A stretch of DNA of 64,000 nucleotides from positions 1 to 64,000 of the forward strand of contig CAYLLT010000010.1 of the NCBI GenBank assembly GCA_964384465.1, given 5' to 3'. The stretch comes from CAYLLT01 sp964384465. GTDB lineage: Bacteria; Planctomycetota; Phycisphaerae; UBA1845; PWPN01. The notes under the pieces were generated by a model. The model saw nothing but the letters and a program-made list of their open reading frames with translations, was not told the DNA's origin and did no database searches. Shown one piece after another: positions 41,188-49,386 of this stretch. Each line of letters begins with the position of its first letter. The first letter of the stretch is position 1. A program made the position numbers and the translations under genes.

Positions 41188-41342
41188 CACCACGGAGGCA
41201 CGGAGAACACGGAGAATACAAATCAAGATGGAGAGAAGGAGAGAATGAGAGATGGAGAGAAGGATGTCTCAATGTATTCTCTCAATCTCTCCATCTCTCT
41301 ATCTCTCCATCTCTTCTCCGTGATCTCCGTGTCTCCGTGGTG
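41188..41342. repeat. Full-length GA/CT palindromic element, copy 3 (between motA and motB)
   Basis: Left end CTCACCACGGAGGCACGG (41188 on), then a GA arm to about 41268, a short spacer, a CT arm, and the right end TCTCCGTGTCTCCGTGGTGA ending at 41342. The outer 30 or so bases on each side are strongly complementary. It starts 9 bp after the motA stop and ends 20 bp before the motB start. Confidence 0.87.
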
Positions 41343-41361
41343 AAAATCGAACAGGTATCTC

Positions 41362-42123
41362 ATGGCTAAGAAAGTCGAACACGAGGAACACGGCGAGAGC
41401 GCGCCGCTTTGGATCATCAGCTTCGCCGACTTGGTGACGCTGCTGATGAGCTTTTTTGTGATCCTGGCGGTCAAGCCGGCCGGATCCATTGCGACGACCG
41501 ATTTTGAGTTTGCCGAAGTCGCGGCCGCGATTCGGGCGGCGTTTCACAATCTCCCCCCTGCCGAGGCCGCCGCCACCCGCGGCACCGACTATAACGATCT
41601 GACCCGGCGGCTGCTGGCGCTGTTGGACAAGGAAGGCACGCTCAATCGCGGAGACACCAATGAGAAGGGGATGCGGGGCAAGAGCTTCCGTGTGCGGCGT
41701 CTTCGCGACGGGATGGAGATCACGCTGGGCGGGCCGGTGATGTTCGAGCCGTTTTCGGTCAAGCCCACGCCCGAAGGAGAACAACAGCTTCAGCAAGTCA
41801 TGGACATCATCAAGGGGCATCGCAATATCATCGAGATTCGCGGCCACGCGGCGGACGAGCCCGCGCCGGCGGACTGGACGTACGACGACACGATGAAGCT
41901 CTCCTTTTCCCGCGCTGAATATGTCGCCGACCGGCTGATCGCGCTGGGGACCGACCGGCGAATGCTGCGGCTGATGGCGGTGGGGCCGAATGAGCCGATC
42001 GCGCGCGAGGCGTCCGATCGGGCGGAGAATCGGCGCGTGGAGATCATCGTTCGCGAGTCATTGATCGACGATTACCTGGGCCAGCCGGCGGCGACGCAGT
42101 CGTCTTCCGCTGCTGCGCATTGA
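41362..42123 (+). CDS. motB: Flagellar motor protein MotB
   Basis: 253 residues. The single transmembrane helix includes the ion-carrying Asp23 in SFADLVTLLMSFFVIL, essential for torque. The C-terminal OmpA-like domain (EIRGHAADEPAPADW and later NRRVEIIV) binds peptidoglycan. MotA and MotB are expected in a 4:2 or 5:2 stator complex in the inner membrane. No flagellar structural genes are nearby. Confidence 0.93.
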   Translation: MAKKVEHEEHGESAPLWIISFADLVTLLMSFFVILAVKPAGSIATTDFEFAEVAAAIRAAFHNLPPAEAAATRGTDYNDLTRRLLALLDKEGTLNRGDTNEKGMRGKSFRVRRLRDGMEITLGGPVMFEPFSVKPTPEGEQQLQQVMDIIKGHRNIIEIRGHAADEPAPADWTYDDTMKLSFSRAEYVADRLIALGTDRRMLRLMAVGPNEPIAREASDRAENRRVEIIVRESLIDDYLGQPAATQSSSAAAH

Positions 42124-42126
42124 TAA

Positions 42127-42190
42127 CTCACCACGGAGGCACGGAGGACACGGAGAAGACAGACGGAGAGATAGAGAGACAGAGAGACTG
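42127..42190 (+). repeat. Half GA element after motB
   Basis: Left end CACCACGGAGGCACGGAGG followed by a GA arm ending at about 42190, with no pyrimidine arm. It stops against the 3' end of the opposite-strand LolA-like gene. Confidence 0.75.
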
Positions 42191-42192
42191 GA

Positions 42193-43020
42193 TCATTTAC
42201 CATTACCGGAAGCGCTTTCTTCCGGGAGGCGCTCTTCATTGATTCTGTAATCCGGTAAACTGGGCAAATTCAGCTCGCTGCCGGCGAATTCGGTATTCAC
42301 CTTTAGGTTTTTGAACGTGGCGCTGATCTGCTGGTCTTCATCCTTATCGACCGTGCTGAGCTTGACGGGCAGGCCCAGATCGCGGTCGATAAAGAAGTGA
42401 ACGGTGTCGTATTTGCGGGCCATGTCGGTGCCCGGCAGCGGCTTGCATTCGAGATGATCCGTGTTCTTCAGGTCGTCTTTTTTCGGCGAGACGAGCTTCA
42501 CGTCAAAGTGGCGTACGATGTCGGCCTTTTTCTGGCCGAAAGGAAGCGGAAACGCCTTCCCTACGCCGAAAACCTCCGCCTTCTCGCCGGGTCGGACTAC
42601 CTGGCGCTTGTTTATGGTGGTGGTGCTCTGGCGGGCTTCGATATACCACTGACCGTCGAAGACGTGCCACTCCTTTTTTTCATTGACGATGGCGTCATTG
42701 GTGGATTGATCGAAGCGGATAAAGAACCTTGGGTTGGGCTGCTCCTCCTTAAAGAGAAGGATACCTTTGTACACCTGCTTGGAGTCAAGGACCGCGTCTT
42801 CTTTCACATATTCGATGTCCGCCTGCAAATCTTTAATGCGGCCCTTTTCTTCGAGCCGGTCCAGAATTTTTTCGACCTGCGGGTCGAGCGGCGCCGGCTG
42901 GGAAGTGATTACAGCCGCCTGTGGTTGCGTGGTTGGGTCCGCGGCGCAGAGAACGGAAGGAAAAACCAGCAGCGGAATGACGCAAATACCGTGAACGAAG
43001 GAATCGAAGTTCTTCAACAT
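42193..43020 (-). CDS. LolA-like outer-membrane lipoprotein carrier/sorting protein
   Basis: 275 residues from the ATG at 43020, with GGAGAGAG upstream. A signal peptide (HGICVIPLLVFPSVLCA) precedes a mature beta-rich domain with the LolA/LppX-type pattern: KDLQADIEYVKEDAVLDSKQ, GILLFKEEQPNPRFFIRF, and EWHVFDGQWYIEA. LolA carries lipoproteins across the periplasm; distant relatives bind lipids for other purposes. A frame extending to 43281 is repeat and intergenic sequence and is rejected. Confidence 0.78.
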   Translation of the reverse strand: MLKNFDSFVHGICVIPLLVFPSVLCAADPTTQPQAAVITSQPAPLDPQVEKILDRLEEKGRIKDLQADIEYVKEDAVLDSKQVYKGILLFKEEQPNPRFFIRFDQSTNDAIVNEKKEWHVFDGQWYIEARQSTTTINKRQVVRPGEKAEVFGVGKAFPLPFGQKKADIVRHFDVKLVSPKKDDLKNTDHLECKPLPGTDMARKYDTVHFFIDRDLGLPVKLSTVDKDEDQQISATFKNLKVNTEFAGSELNLPSLPDYRINEERLPEESASGNGK

Positions 43021-43319
43021 GGTTCCACTCTCTCCAGCGGGAGTGACGATGCGCGGCGGAAACACTCTTACGGCCGATTGTAGAGTGACGTCCGATAATC
43101 GACAAGTGGCGCTGAACATCCTGGTGCACGCTCCCCTGCTCGACTTCGCCTGGAGGCTTCGCCGCGGCGAGCGGGTCGCGGCTAAACTTTGTACAACAAC
43201 CACCTGATTAAAACACTTAAAACCACCTCGGTTGCATTTTTCCTGCCTCTCTTTTGGTATACTGCAACTCCGGTCAATCAAGTGGCTCAGGTTCCACTGA
43301 CAACATCGGGGAGTTCAGC

Positions 43320-46160
43320 ATGGAAAGAGGCACACCCCTGGTCGTCATATTCTGTCTAGCGCGGGCCGCCTTACTCAGCGCCAATACCGCACCCAATGCC
43401 CCGATCATAACCGAGCCGGCGAGCAACGGGCAGATCGTCAGCTCCGCCGACGTGCACATGGAGGCGGCGGTGTTCTCCGATCCCGATGCGGGCGACACGC
43501 ATGTCTGCTCCGACTGGCAGATCATGACCGTGACGCCGTCGCAACCCGATTGGCAGGCCTCGTGCGTGGGCGGAATCGAGAAAGTTCACATCCACCTGGG
43601 CGACGGCACGTTTGTGAACGCGTACGCCGGGCGGCACGACCTGATCCCGGAGATCGACTACAAGCTCCGCGTGCGGCATCGCGACAGCAGCGGCGATCCG
43701 GCGACCGAGTGGAGTGCGTGGTCCGAGCGGACCTTCCGCACCGCTCCGCTCAGCGCGATACTACCGATGGAAGTGGAGGACGTTGTTCAACCTCCGACTC
43801 CGCAATGGGTCAGTACCGGAGGGCCGGCGATTATTCTGCCCGCTGACGCGACGCCGCCGAGCCTGAAACTCGAATCCGGAAGCGGGCAGCTTCTGCTCGC
43901 GATCCGCGGCCTCAACGGCTCCTCGAACCAGATCGAAAATCCAGCCGCACTGGCCGGACACGTCGAACTCCGCGTCAGCATCGATACAGGCAGCCTGGCG
44001 GTCCCGCTGGTGCTGCCGCAATCGAAACTCTCGTTCACCGACGAGCACGGCGGCGGGCATTCGATTTATCTGCCCAGCCTCAGTCTTACGCCGCCGCAGA
44101 CGGTCTACTTCTGGATATCCATCAACGGCAGCAGCTATATCGGCACAGCGGGCCAGAGCAACCCAGATTTCTCGACGCTCGCGCAAGGAGCGCCGGTGCC
44201 GTGGACGGTCAAGCAGGCGGGCTATGTCGTGGAGATTGTGGCCACCGGTTTTCAGCTCCCGGTGAATATCGCGTTCGTATCCAATCCCGGATCGAACGCG
44301 AACGACCCGTATTACTACGTCACCGAGCTTTACGGTAACGTCAAGGTGGTCACGCGGGGCGGTGCGGTCAATACCTACGCGAGCAATCTGCTGAACTATA
44401 GTTCCTCGGATGCGTTTCCGGGCAAAGGGGAGCAGGGCCTGGCCGGCGTGGTGGTCGATCCGTCGAACGGAGATGTACTGGTCAGCCTGGTCTACGCCAT
44501 CGGCAGCCCGCTCTACCCCAAGGTGTTGCGCCTGCATAGCAATGACGGCGGGCGCACGGCGGCGACGCAGACGACGCTCCTGGATTGCTACCCCGAGGCG
44601 CAGGGGCAGTCGCACCAGATTTCGAACCTCTCGATCGGCCCGGACGGCAAGCTCTACGTCCACGTCGGCGACGGGTTCGTAACCAGCTCCGCGCAGAACC
44701 TCAACTTGTTCCTCGGGAAAATCCTGCGCGTGAACCTGAACGGCTCCGCTCCGAGCGACAACCCGTTCTACGACGCTTCCGACGGCATCACCGCGAAGGA
44801 TTACATCTATGCGTCCGGCCTGCGGAACCCGTTCGGGGGGGCGTGGCGGGCATCGGACAACAAGCTCTACGAGGTGGAGAACGGCCCGGATGTGGACCGT
44901 TTCGCGCAGATCGTGGCGGGGCGCAACTACCTGTGGGACGGCGGCAATGGCAGCATGTCCAACTATGCGATCTATAACTGGAGCCCGGCCCGCGCGCCGG
45001 TGAACGTTGCGTTTGTCCAGTCTGCGACATTCGGGGGCAGCGGCTTCCCGCCGGAGAAGATGGATCACGCGTTCGTGACCGAGTCCGGGCCGACCTACGC
45101 CGGCGGGCCGCAGGCGAGGGGCAAGCGGATCGTTGAGTTCGTGCTGGATGCGTCGGGCAACCGGCTCGGCGGCCCCACGACACTCATCGAATACACCGGG
45201 AGCGGGCGGGCGACGGCGGTGGCGCTGGCGGCGGGGCCGGACGGGCTTTATTTCAGCGACTTCTATAAGGATCTCAATACCAGTTCACCCGCCGATCGCG
45301 GGGCGAGCATCCTGCGCATCAGGTTCGACGGCTCCGACGGCTGCCCGAACGATCCGGCGAAGGCTGCGCCGGGCATCTGCGGGTGCGGTGTCGCGGATAC
45401 GGATTCCGACGGCGATGGAACGGCCGACTGCCATGACGGCTGCGTAAACGATCCGCTCAAGACCTCACCCGGTGCTTGCGGCTGCGGAAAGCCGGAGACG
45501 GCCGGTTGCACCACCGGCGGCGGAGGCGGCGGCGGTGGAAACGGCGACGGCTGCCCCAACGATCCGGACAAGAGCGAGCCCGGCCTGTGCGGCTGCGGCG
45601 TGCCGGACACCGACACCGATGGCGACGGAACGCCCGATTGCCACGATGCGTGTCCGAACGATGCGAACAAATTGGCCGCTGGGATCTGTGGCTGCGATAT
45701 GGCGGATACGGATACCGATGGCGACGGCACGCCGGATTGCAACGACGATTGTCCGAAGCATTCCGGCAAGACAGCTCCCGGTGTGTGCGGGTGCGGGATT
45801 TCGGACGCGGACACCGACGGCGATGGCGTACCGGATTGCAACGACGGTTGCCCGCTGGACGCGGCCAAGCTCGCGCCGGGGCAGTGCGGCTGCGGGAATG
45901 CGGATAACGATCAGGATCAGGACGGGGTACTCGATTGTCTCGATAACTGCGTCGGCGTTGCGAATCCTGAGCAGTCGGATAGCGACGGCAACGGCATCGG
46001 CGATGCGTGCGATTCGGCGCCGGCCGGCGGTCAGAGTGTACCCGAAGCGTCGGAGCCGGCGCGAAGGACGACGTTCTGCGCGACCGGGATCGCGCAGGGC
46101 GCGCTGCTGACGCTCTTTGGACTCACGTTGATGCAGCGGCGACGGCGGCGGCGATATTGA
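43320..46160 (+). CDS. Secreted glucose/sorbosone dehydrogenase-like protein with thrombospondin-3 repeats
   Basis: 946 residues from the ATG at 43320. A signal peptide covers about the first 20 residues. A fibronectin-like region comes next, then a beta-propeller of the soluble glucose dehydrogenase type (residues about 310-665: VATGFQLPVNIAFV, GEQGLAGVVVDPSNG, YASGLRNPFGGAW). Six or seven Ca-binding TSP3-like repeats (DTDTDGDGTPDCHD) follow, and the protein ends with CATGIAQGALLTLFGLTL then RRRRRR, a three-part sorting signal. It may oxidise sugars or simply bind them at the surface. A candidate -10 (TATACT, 43258-43263) lies upstream with no well-spaced -35. Confidence 0.8.
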   Translation: MERGTPLVVIFCLARAALLSANTAPNAPIITEPASNGQIVSSADVHMEAAVFSDPDAGDTHVCSDWQIMTVTPSQPDWQASCVGGIEKVHIHLGDGTFVNAYAGRHDLIPEIDYKLRVRHRDSSGDPATEWSAWSERTFRTAPLSAILPMEVEDVVQPPTPQWVSTGGPAIILPADATPPSLKLESGSGQLLLAIRGLNGSSNQIENPAALAGHVELRVSIDTGSLAVPLVLPQSKLSFTDEHGGGHSIYLPSLSLTPPQTVYFWISINGSSYIGTAGQSNPDFSTLAQGAPVPWTVKQAGYVVEIVATGFQLPVNIAFVSNPGSNANDPYYYVTELYGNVKVVTRGGAVNTYASNLLNYSSSDAFPGKGEQGLAGVVVDPSNGDVLVSLVYAIGSPLYPKVLRLHSNDGGRTAATQTTLLDCYPEAQGQSHQISNLSIGPDGKLYVHVGDGFVTSSAQNLNLFLGKILRVNLNGSAPSDNPFYDASDGITAKDYIYASGLRNPFGGAWRASDNKLYEVENGPDVDRFAQIVAGRNYLWDGGNGSMSNYAIYNWSPARAPVNVAFVQSATFGGSGFPPEKMDHAFVTESGPTYAGGPQARGKRIVEFVLDASGNRLGGPTTLIEYTGSGRATAVALAAGPDGLYFSDFYKDLNTSSPADRGASILRIRFDGSDGCPNDPAKAAPGICGCGVADTDSDGDGTADCHDGCVNDPLKTSPGACGCGKPETAGCTTGGGGGGGGNGDGCPNDPDKSEPGLCGCGVPDTDTDGDGTPDCHDACPNDANKLAAGICGCDMADTDTDGDGTPDCNDDCPKHSGKTAPGVCGCGISDADTDGDGVPDCNDGCPLDAAKLAPGQCGCGNADNDQDQDGVLDCLDNCVGVANPEQSDSDGNGIGDACDSAPAGGQSVPEASEPARRTTFCATGIAQGALLTLFGLTLMQRRRRRRY

Positions 46161-46224
46161 CCGCGGTGCGACTTCGCGCCCGCCCGCGCTCGCGGCTGAT
46201 GCGGTTCCCAGGTCAGGGGACGAT

Positions 46225-46286
46225 ACCAGCACGAAGCGCGAGCGAGTACCTTCTGCCATAAGCACTCGCTTGCGCTTCGTGCTGGT
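46225..46286. repeat. 23-bp inverted repeat after the sugar-dehydrogenase-like gene
   Basis: Arms ACCAGCACGAAGCGCGAGCG (start 46225) and its complement ending at 46286 pair with one mismatch. The element precedes the cobA-hemD start by about 100 bp. Confidence 0.75.
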
Positions 46287-46391
46287 TCAGGATATCCCGT
46301 TCAGTGACGTGGGAAGCGTTTTTAACATCTCTCCTTTCGATGCTTCATAAGCTAAAATCCGGGTGATGGGGCGCTCTGTGAACGGGCTGAC

Positions 46392-48008
46392 ATGAGCAGC
46401 ACAAATCGGTTGGACATGCTGGCGGGGATCATCGGTGATTTTGAGCCGGGCACGGTCGCGCTGGTCGGTGCGGGGCCGGGCGACAGCGGGCTGATCTCGG
46501 TCCGGGGGGCCGTGCGGCTCATGCAGGCGGACGTCGTTTTGCATGACAAGTTGATCGGGCCGGAGCTGCTGGAGCTGGCGCCGGCTTCGGCCGAGCGGGT
46601 ATTCGTCGGTAAATGGCGTAGACCCCCCTCAATCCCCCCTTCGCAAGGGGGGAAAGTGTGGACGCAGGAGGAGATTAACGTTGCAATGGTCGAACACGCG
46701 CGGGCCGGACGGCGCGTGGTCCGGCTGAAGGGCGGCGATCCGTTCGTGTTTGGCCGCGGCGGCGAGGAGTGCGAATATCTGGCGGCGGCGGGGATTCGGT
46801 TTGAAGTGGTGCCGGGGATTACTGCCGCTTTTGGAGCGCCGGCCTACGCGGGGATTCCGCTCACGCATCGCGGCCTCAGCCGATCGTTCGCCCTGGTGAC
46901 CGGTCATGCCGGGCCGGATGATGCGGAGCAGTTGGATTTTGCGGCGCTGGCTCGGATGGAGACGCTCGCGCTCTACATGGGCGTGAAGCATCTGGGGTAT
47001 AACTGCCGGCGGCTGATCGAGGCGGGCATGGACGCGGCGACGCCGGTTGCGGTAATCCAGTGGGGCACGCGGGCAGCGCAGCGTACGCTGGTCGGGACGC
47101 TGGCGGATATTGCCGAGTCGGTCGCGCGGCAAAAGATCTCGCCGCCCGCGCTGGTGCTGATCGGGAAGGTTGTGAGCGTGCGCGAGTCGATCGAATGGTT
47201 CGAGCGGCGGCCGCTGCATGGGCAGCGGATTGTTGTGACGCGCATGCGCGACCAGGCGGCGGGCCTGAGCGGGCCACTGGCAGCGTGCGGCGCGGAGGTC
47301 ATCCTGGCGCCCACGATCTCGCTGGCTCCGATGGAGGACTACATGCTCGTAGATGCGGCGCTGGCCGGAATTTCGCGGTATGCCTGGCTGGTGTTGACCA
47401 GTGCGAATGGCGTGGATGCGCTTTTTGAACGGCTCGCTGCGATGGGTGCGGACAGCCGGAAACTAGCGGGTGTGAAGATCGCGGCCATTGGATCGGCGAC
47501 GGCGGCGCGATTGGGCGAGCACGGCATTCGGCCGAACCTGGTGCCCGAGGAGGCGGTCGGCGAATCAATGGCGGCAGCGCTCATTGCGCAGGGTGTGCGC
47601 GGGCAGCGCGTCCTGCTGCTGCGCGGCGATCTGAGCCGCGAGCAACTGCCGGCGGCACTGGAGGCGGCGGGCGCGGCGTGCGATGATCTGCCGGTATACC
47701 GGAACATCTGCCCGCCTGAATTGCCACACACGTTTATGTCCCGTTTCGACAGCGGCGAGATCGACTGGATCACATTCACCAGCCCGTCTTCATTCCTGAA
47801 CCTGCTGACGCTGCTGGGGCCGCCGCGGCGGGAAGCACTGCGACGAATCAAGCTGGCCAGCATCGGGCCGGTGACGAGCAAAGCGATGCGCGACGCAGGA
47901 TTCCAGGAGACGGTGGAAGCCGATCCGCATGATGTGCCGGGGCTGGTAGCGGCGATGAAGAACGCGAGGTTACAGGATGAAGATGAAACCGCCGATGCAC
48001 GCCAATAA
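46392..48008 (+). CDS. Uroporphyrinogen-III C-methyltransferase / uroporphyrinogen-III synthase fusion
   Basis: 538 residues joining CobA and HemD. Residues about 15-250 are SUMT: VALVGAGPGDSGLISVRG, VVRLKGGDPFVFGRGGEE and EVVPGITAAFGAPAYAGIP, which methylates uroporphyrinogen III at C2 and C7 toward siroheme and cobalamin. Residues about 270-530 are the HemD synthase (IVVTRMRDQAAGLSGPLAAC, LVLTSANGVDALFERL). At residues 76-88 the chain reads RPPSIPPSQGG, encoded by a repeat (46618-46655) normally intergenic, at a loop where SUMT has a short turn. The last few residues are also repeat-derived (47988-48064). It supplies tetrapyrrole precursors. Confidence 0.93.
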   Translation: MSSTNRLDMLAGIIGDFEPGTVALVGAGPGDSGLISVRGAVRLMQADVVLHDKLIGPELLELAPASAERVFVGKWRRPPSIPPSQGGKVWTQEEINVAMVEHARAGRRVVRLKGGDPFVFGRGGEECEYLAAAGIRFEVVPGITAAFGAPAYAGIPLTHRGLSRSFALVTGHAGPDDAEQLDFAALARMETLALYMGVKHLGYNCRRLIEAGMDAATPVAVIQWGTRAAQRTLVGTLADIAESVARQKISPPALVLIGKVVSVRESIEWFERRPLHGQRIVVTRMRDQAAGLSGPLAACGAEVILAPTISLAPMEDYMLVDAALAGISRYAWLVLTSANGVDALFERLAAMGADSRKLAGVKIAAIGSATAARLGEHGIRPNLVPEEAVGESMAAALIAQGVRGQRVLLLRGDLSREQLPAALEAAGAACDDLPVYRNICPPELPHTFMSRFDSGEIDWITFTSPSSFLNLLTLLGPPRREALRRIKLASIGPVTSKAMRDAGFQETVEADPHDVPGLVAAMKNARLQDEDETADARQ

Positions 48009-48064
48009 ACGCCGATTGAAATTGTATCAACAGAATCTGTGTGCATCGGCGTTCATCGGCGGTT
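47988..48064. repeat. Inverted repeat at the cobA-hemD 3' end
   Basis: AACCGCCGATG (47988-47998) and CATCGGCGGTT (48054-48064) are perfect complements, with further CGCCAATAAACGCCGAT and ATCGGCGTTCATCGGCGG pairing. It covers the last seven codons of the gene and the following gap. Confidence 0.65.
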
Positions 48065-48094
48065 CCTGTAATTTCTCCGGGTGAGTACAGGTTT

Positions 48095-48769
48095 ATGAGC
48101 GTTCAATATACAGTGGTGAGCATCGGCACGCTGAGCCGCAATCGCTTCTGGAATGAGGCGCAGTCGAAGCGGCCGGCCCATGCGACCACGACGCTGGTCC
48201 GCGACGGCACGACGAGCATACTGGTTGACCCCGGCTTGCCGGCTGATGTGCTGGCCCATCGGCTGGACGAACGGACGGGCCTGGCGCCGGCGCAGATCGA
48301 CGTGGTGTTTCTGACCACGTTTCGTCCGGTGCATCGGCGGGCGCTGGCGCTCTTCGATCGCGCCACGTGGCTGATGCACGAACCGGAAATCGACGCCATC
48401 CGCGAGCATCTGGCGGGCATGACCGAGCGGGCGCGGACGGAACCGGAGGAAATCATGCGGCTGGTCCGCGAAGAGCGGTCGCTGCTGGAGCGTATCAAGC
48501 CGGCGGGCGAGAAACTCGCGCCCGGCGTGCATCTGTTTCCCGCGGCGGGTGTGACGCCGGGCTCGGCGGCACTGCTGCTGGCTCAGCCGTCGCGCACCAT
48601 TGTGGTGGCCGGAGATGCCGTGGTGACGCAGCAGTATTTCGAAGCGGGCCGAGTCTTTGAGCAGGTGTCGGATCTGGCCGGCGCGCAGGAATCCTTCGCT
48701 GAGATTGTCGACATCGCCGACCAGATCGTGCCGGGCCACGATAATGCGTTTCACGTCATGGGGAGGTGA
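48095..48769 (+). CDS. Metallo-beta-lactamase-fold protein with degenerate metal motif
   Basis: 224 residues from the ATG at 48095. The fold is clear: TSILVDPGLPADVLAHRL opens the domain, and IVVAGDAVV and IVPGHDN are the last two motifs with their Asp and His. However, the key first motif, HxHxDH, reads TFRPVH, keeping only the last His, and the third ligand region reads GVTPGSAALLL where GHTPG is usual. It is probably unable to hold two metal ions normally and may be a regulatory or binding protein, or use altered chemistry. Confidence 0.75.
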   Translation: MSVQYTVVSIGTLSRNRFWNEAQSKRPAHATTTLVRDGTTSILVDPGLPADVLAHRLDERTGLAPAQIDVVFLTTFRPVHRRALALFDRATWLMHEPEIDAIREHLAGMTERARTEPEEIMRLVREERSLLERIKPAGEKLAPGVHLFPAAGVTPGSAALLLAQPSRTIVVAGDAVVTQQYFEAGRVFEQVSDLAGAQESFAEIVDIADQIVPGHDNAFHVMGR

Positions 48770-48845
48770 ACCCCGGCCGTGAGCGTTTGTCAAGCTTTCC
48801 GAGCGGCCGGTTATTTCGAGCGTGGAGATTGGGCATTCATTTATC

Positions 48846-48874
48846 TTGACACCCCGAAAGGGCATTGATAGTCT
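48846..48874 (+). promoter_or_regulatory. Sigma-70-type promoter before the bifunctional nuclease-domain gene
   Basis: Perfect TTGACA at 48846-48851, a 17-nt spacer and TAGTCT at 48869-48874. The start codon lies 25 nt after the -10 box. Confidence 0.6.
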
Positions 48875-48899
48875 CGGATTGGCGATCGGAGCATGAGCA

Positions 48900-49307
48900 A
48901 TGGAAGTCCGCATGGACCTCGCGCGGATCGTAATCAGCGATACCCAGGATCAGCAGATCATTGTTTTGCGTGAACGGGGCGGCAGCAGACAATTTCCCAT
49001 CGTGATCGGCCTGCCGGAGGCATGCGCGATCGATCGGCGGGTAAAAAATATTCCAACGCCCCGGCCGCTCACCCACGATCTGCTGGCCAACGTGATCCGC
49101 GAACTGGACGGCGAACTGGAAAAAATCGTGATTCACGATTTGCGGGATCACACGTTCTTTGCCAAGCTGGTGATCCGGCACGGCGGCGAACTGATTGAGA
49201 TCGATTCGCGGCCCTCCGACGCCATCGCGCTGGGCGTGGCCAGCGATACGGCGATCTATGTGGAAGAAGGCGTGCTGCGGCAGGTGGGCGATTCGCCCGA
49301 GGCCTGA
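48900..49307 (+). CDS. Bifunctional nuclease-domain protein (BFN/DUF151)
   Basis: 135 residues. The whole protein is the BFN domain: IVLRERGGSRQFPIVIGLPE, then THDLLANVIRELDGELEKIV and the signature IDSRPSDAIALGVAS. The name comes from a plant protein with nuclease activity; bacterial roles are unclear. The gene has its own promoter and a single-domain form. Confidence 0.93.
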   Translation: MEVRMDLARIVISDTQDQQIIVLRERGGSRQFPIVIGLPEACAIDRRVKNIPTPRPLTHDLLANVIRELDGELEKIVIHDLRDHTFFAKLVIRHGGELIEIDSRPSDAIALGVASDTAIYVEEGVLRQVGDSPEA

Positions 49308-49386
49308 TTGTGGTGCAGGCGTCTCGCCTGCAATGTGCAGCCGGGACGGCTGCATCACAATGCATCAATTCGGGATGGGTTGAGCG
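49308..49386. repeat. Short hairpins between the BFN and GHMP kinase genes
   Basis: GCAGGCGTCTCGCCTGC and TGCAGCCGGGACGGCTGCA lie back to back. Both are intergenic-type hairpins with no gene. Confidence 0.6.

Noticed and set aside
43232..43263. Promoter TTGCAT...TATACT before the sugar-dehydrogenase-like gene
   Set aside because: 20-nt spacer is too long for a confident sigma-70 promoter.
43761..45068. Minus-strand open frame inside the sugar-dehydrogenase-like gene
   Set aside because: Antisense shadow.
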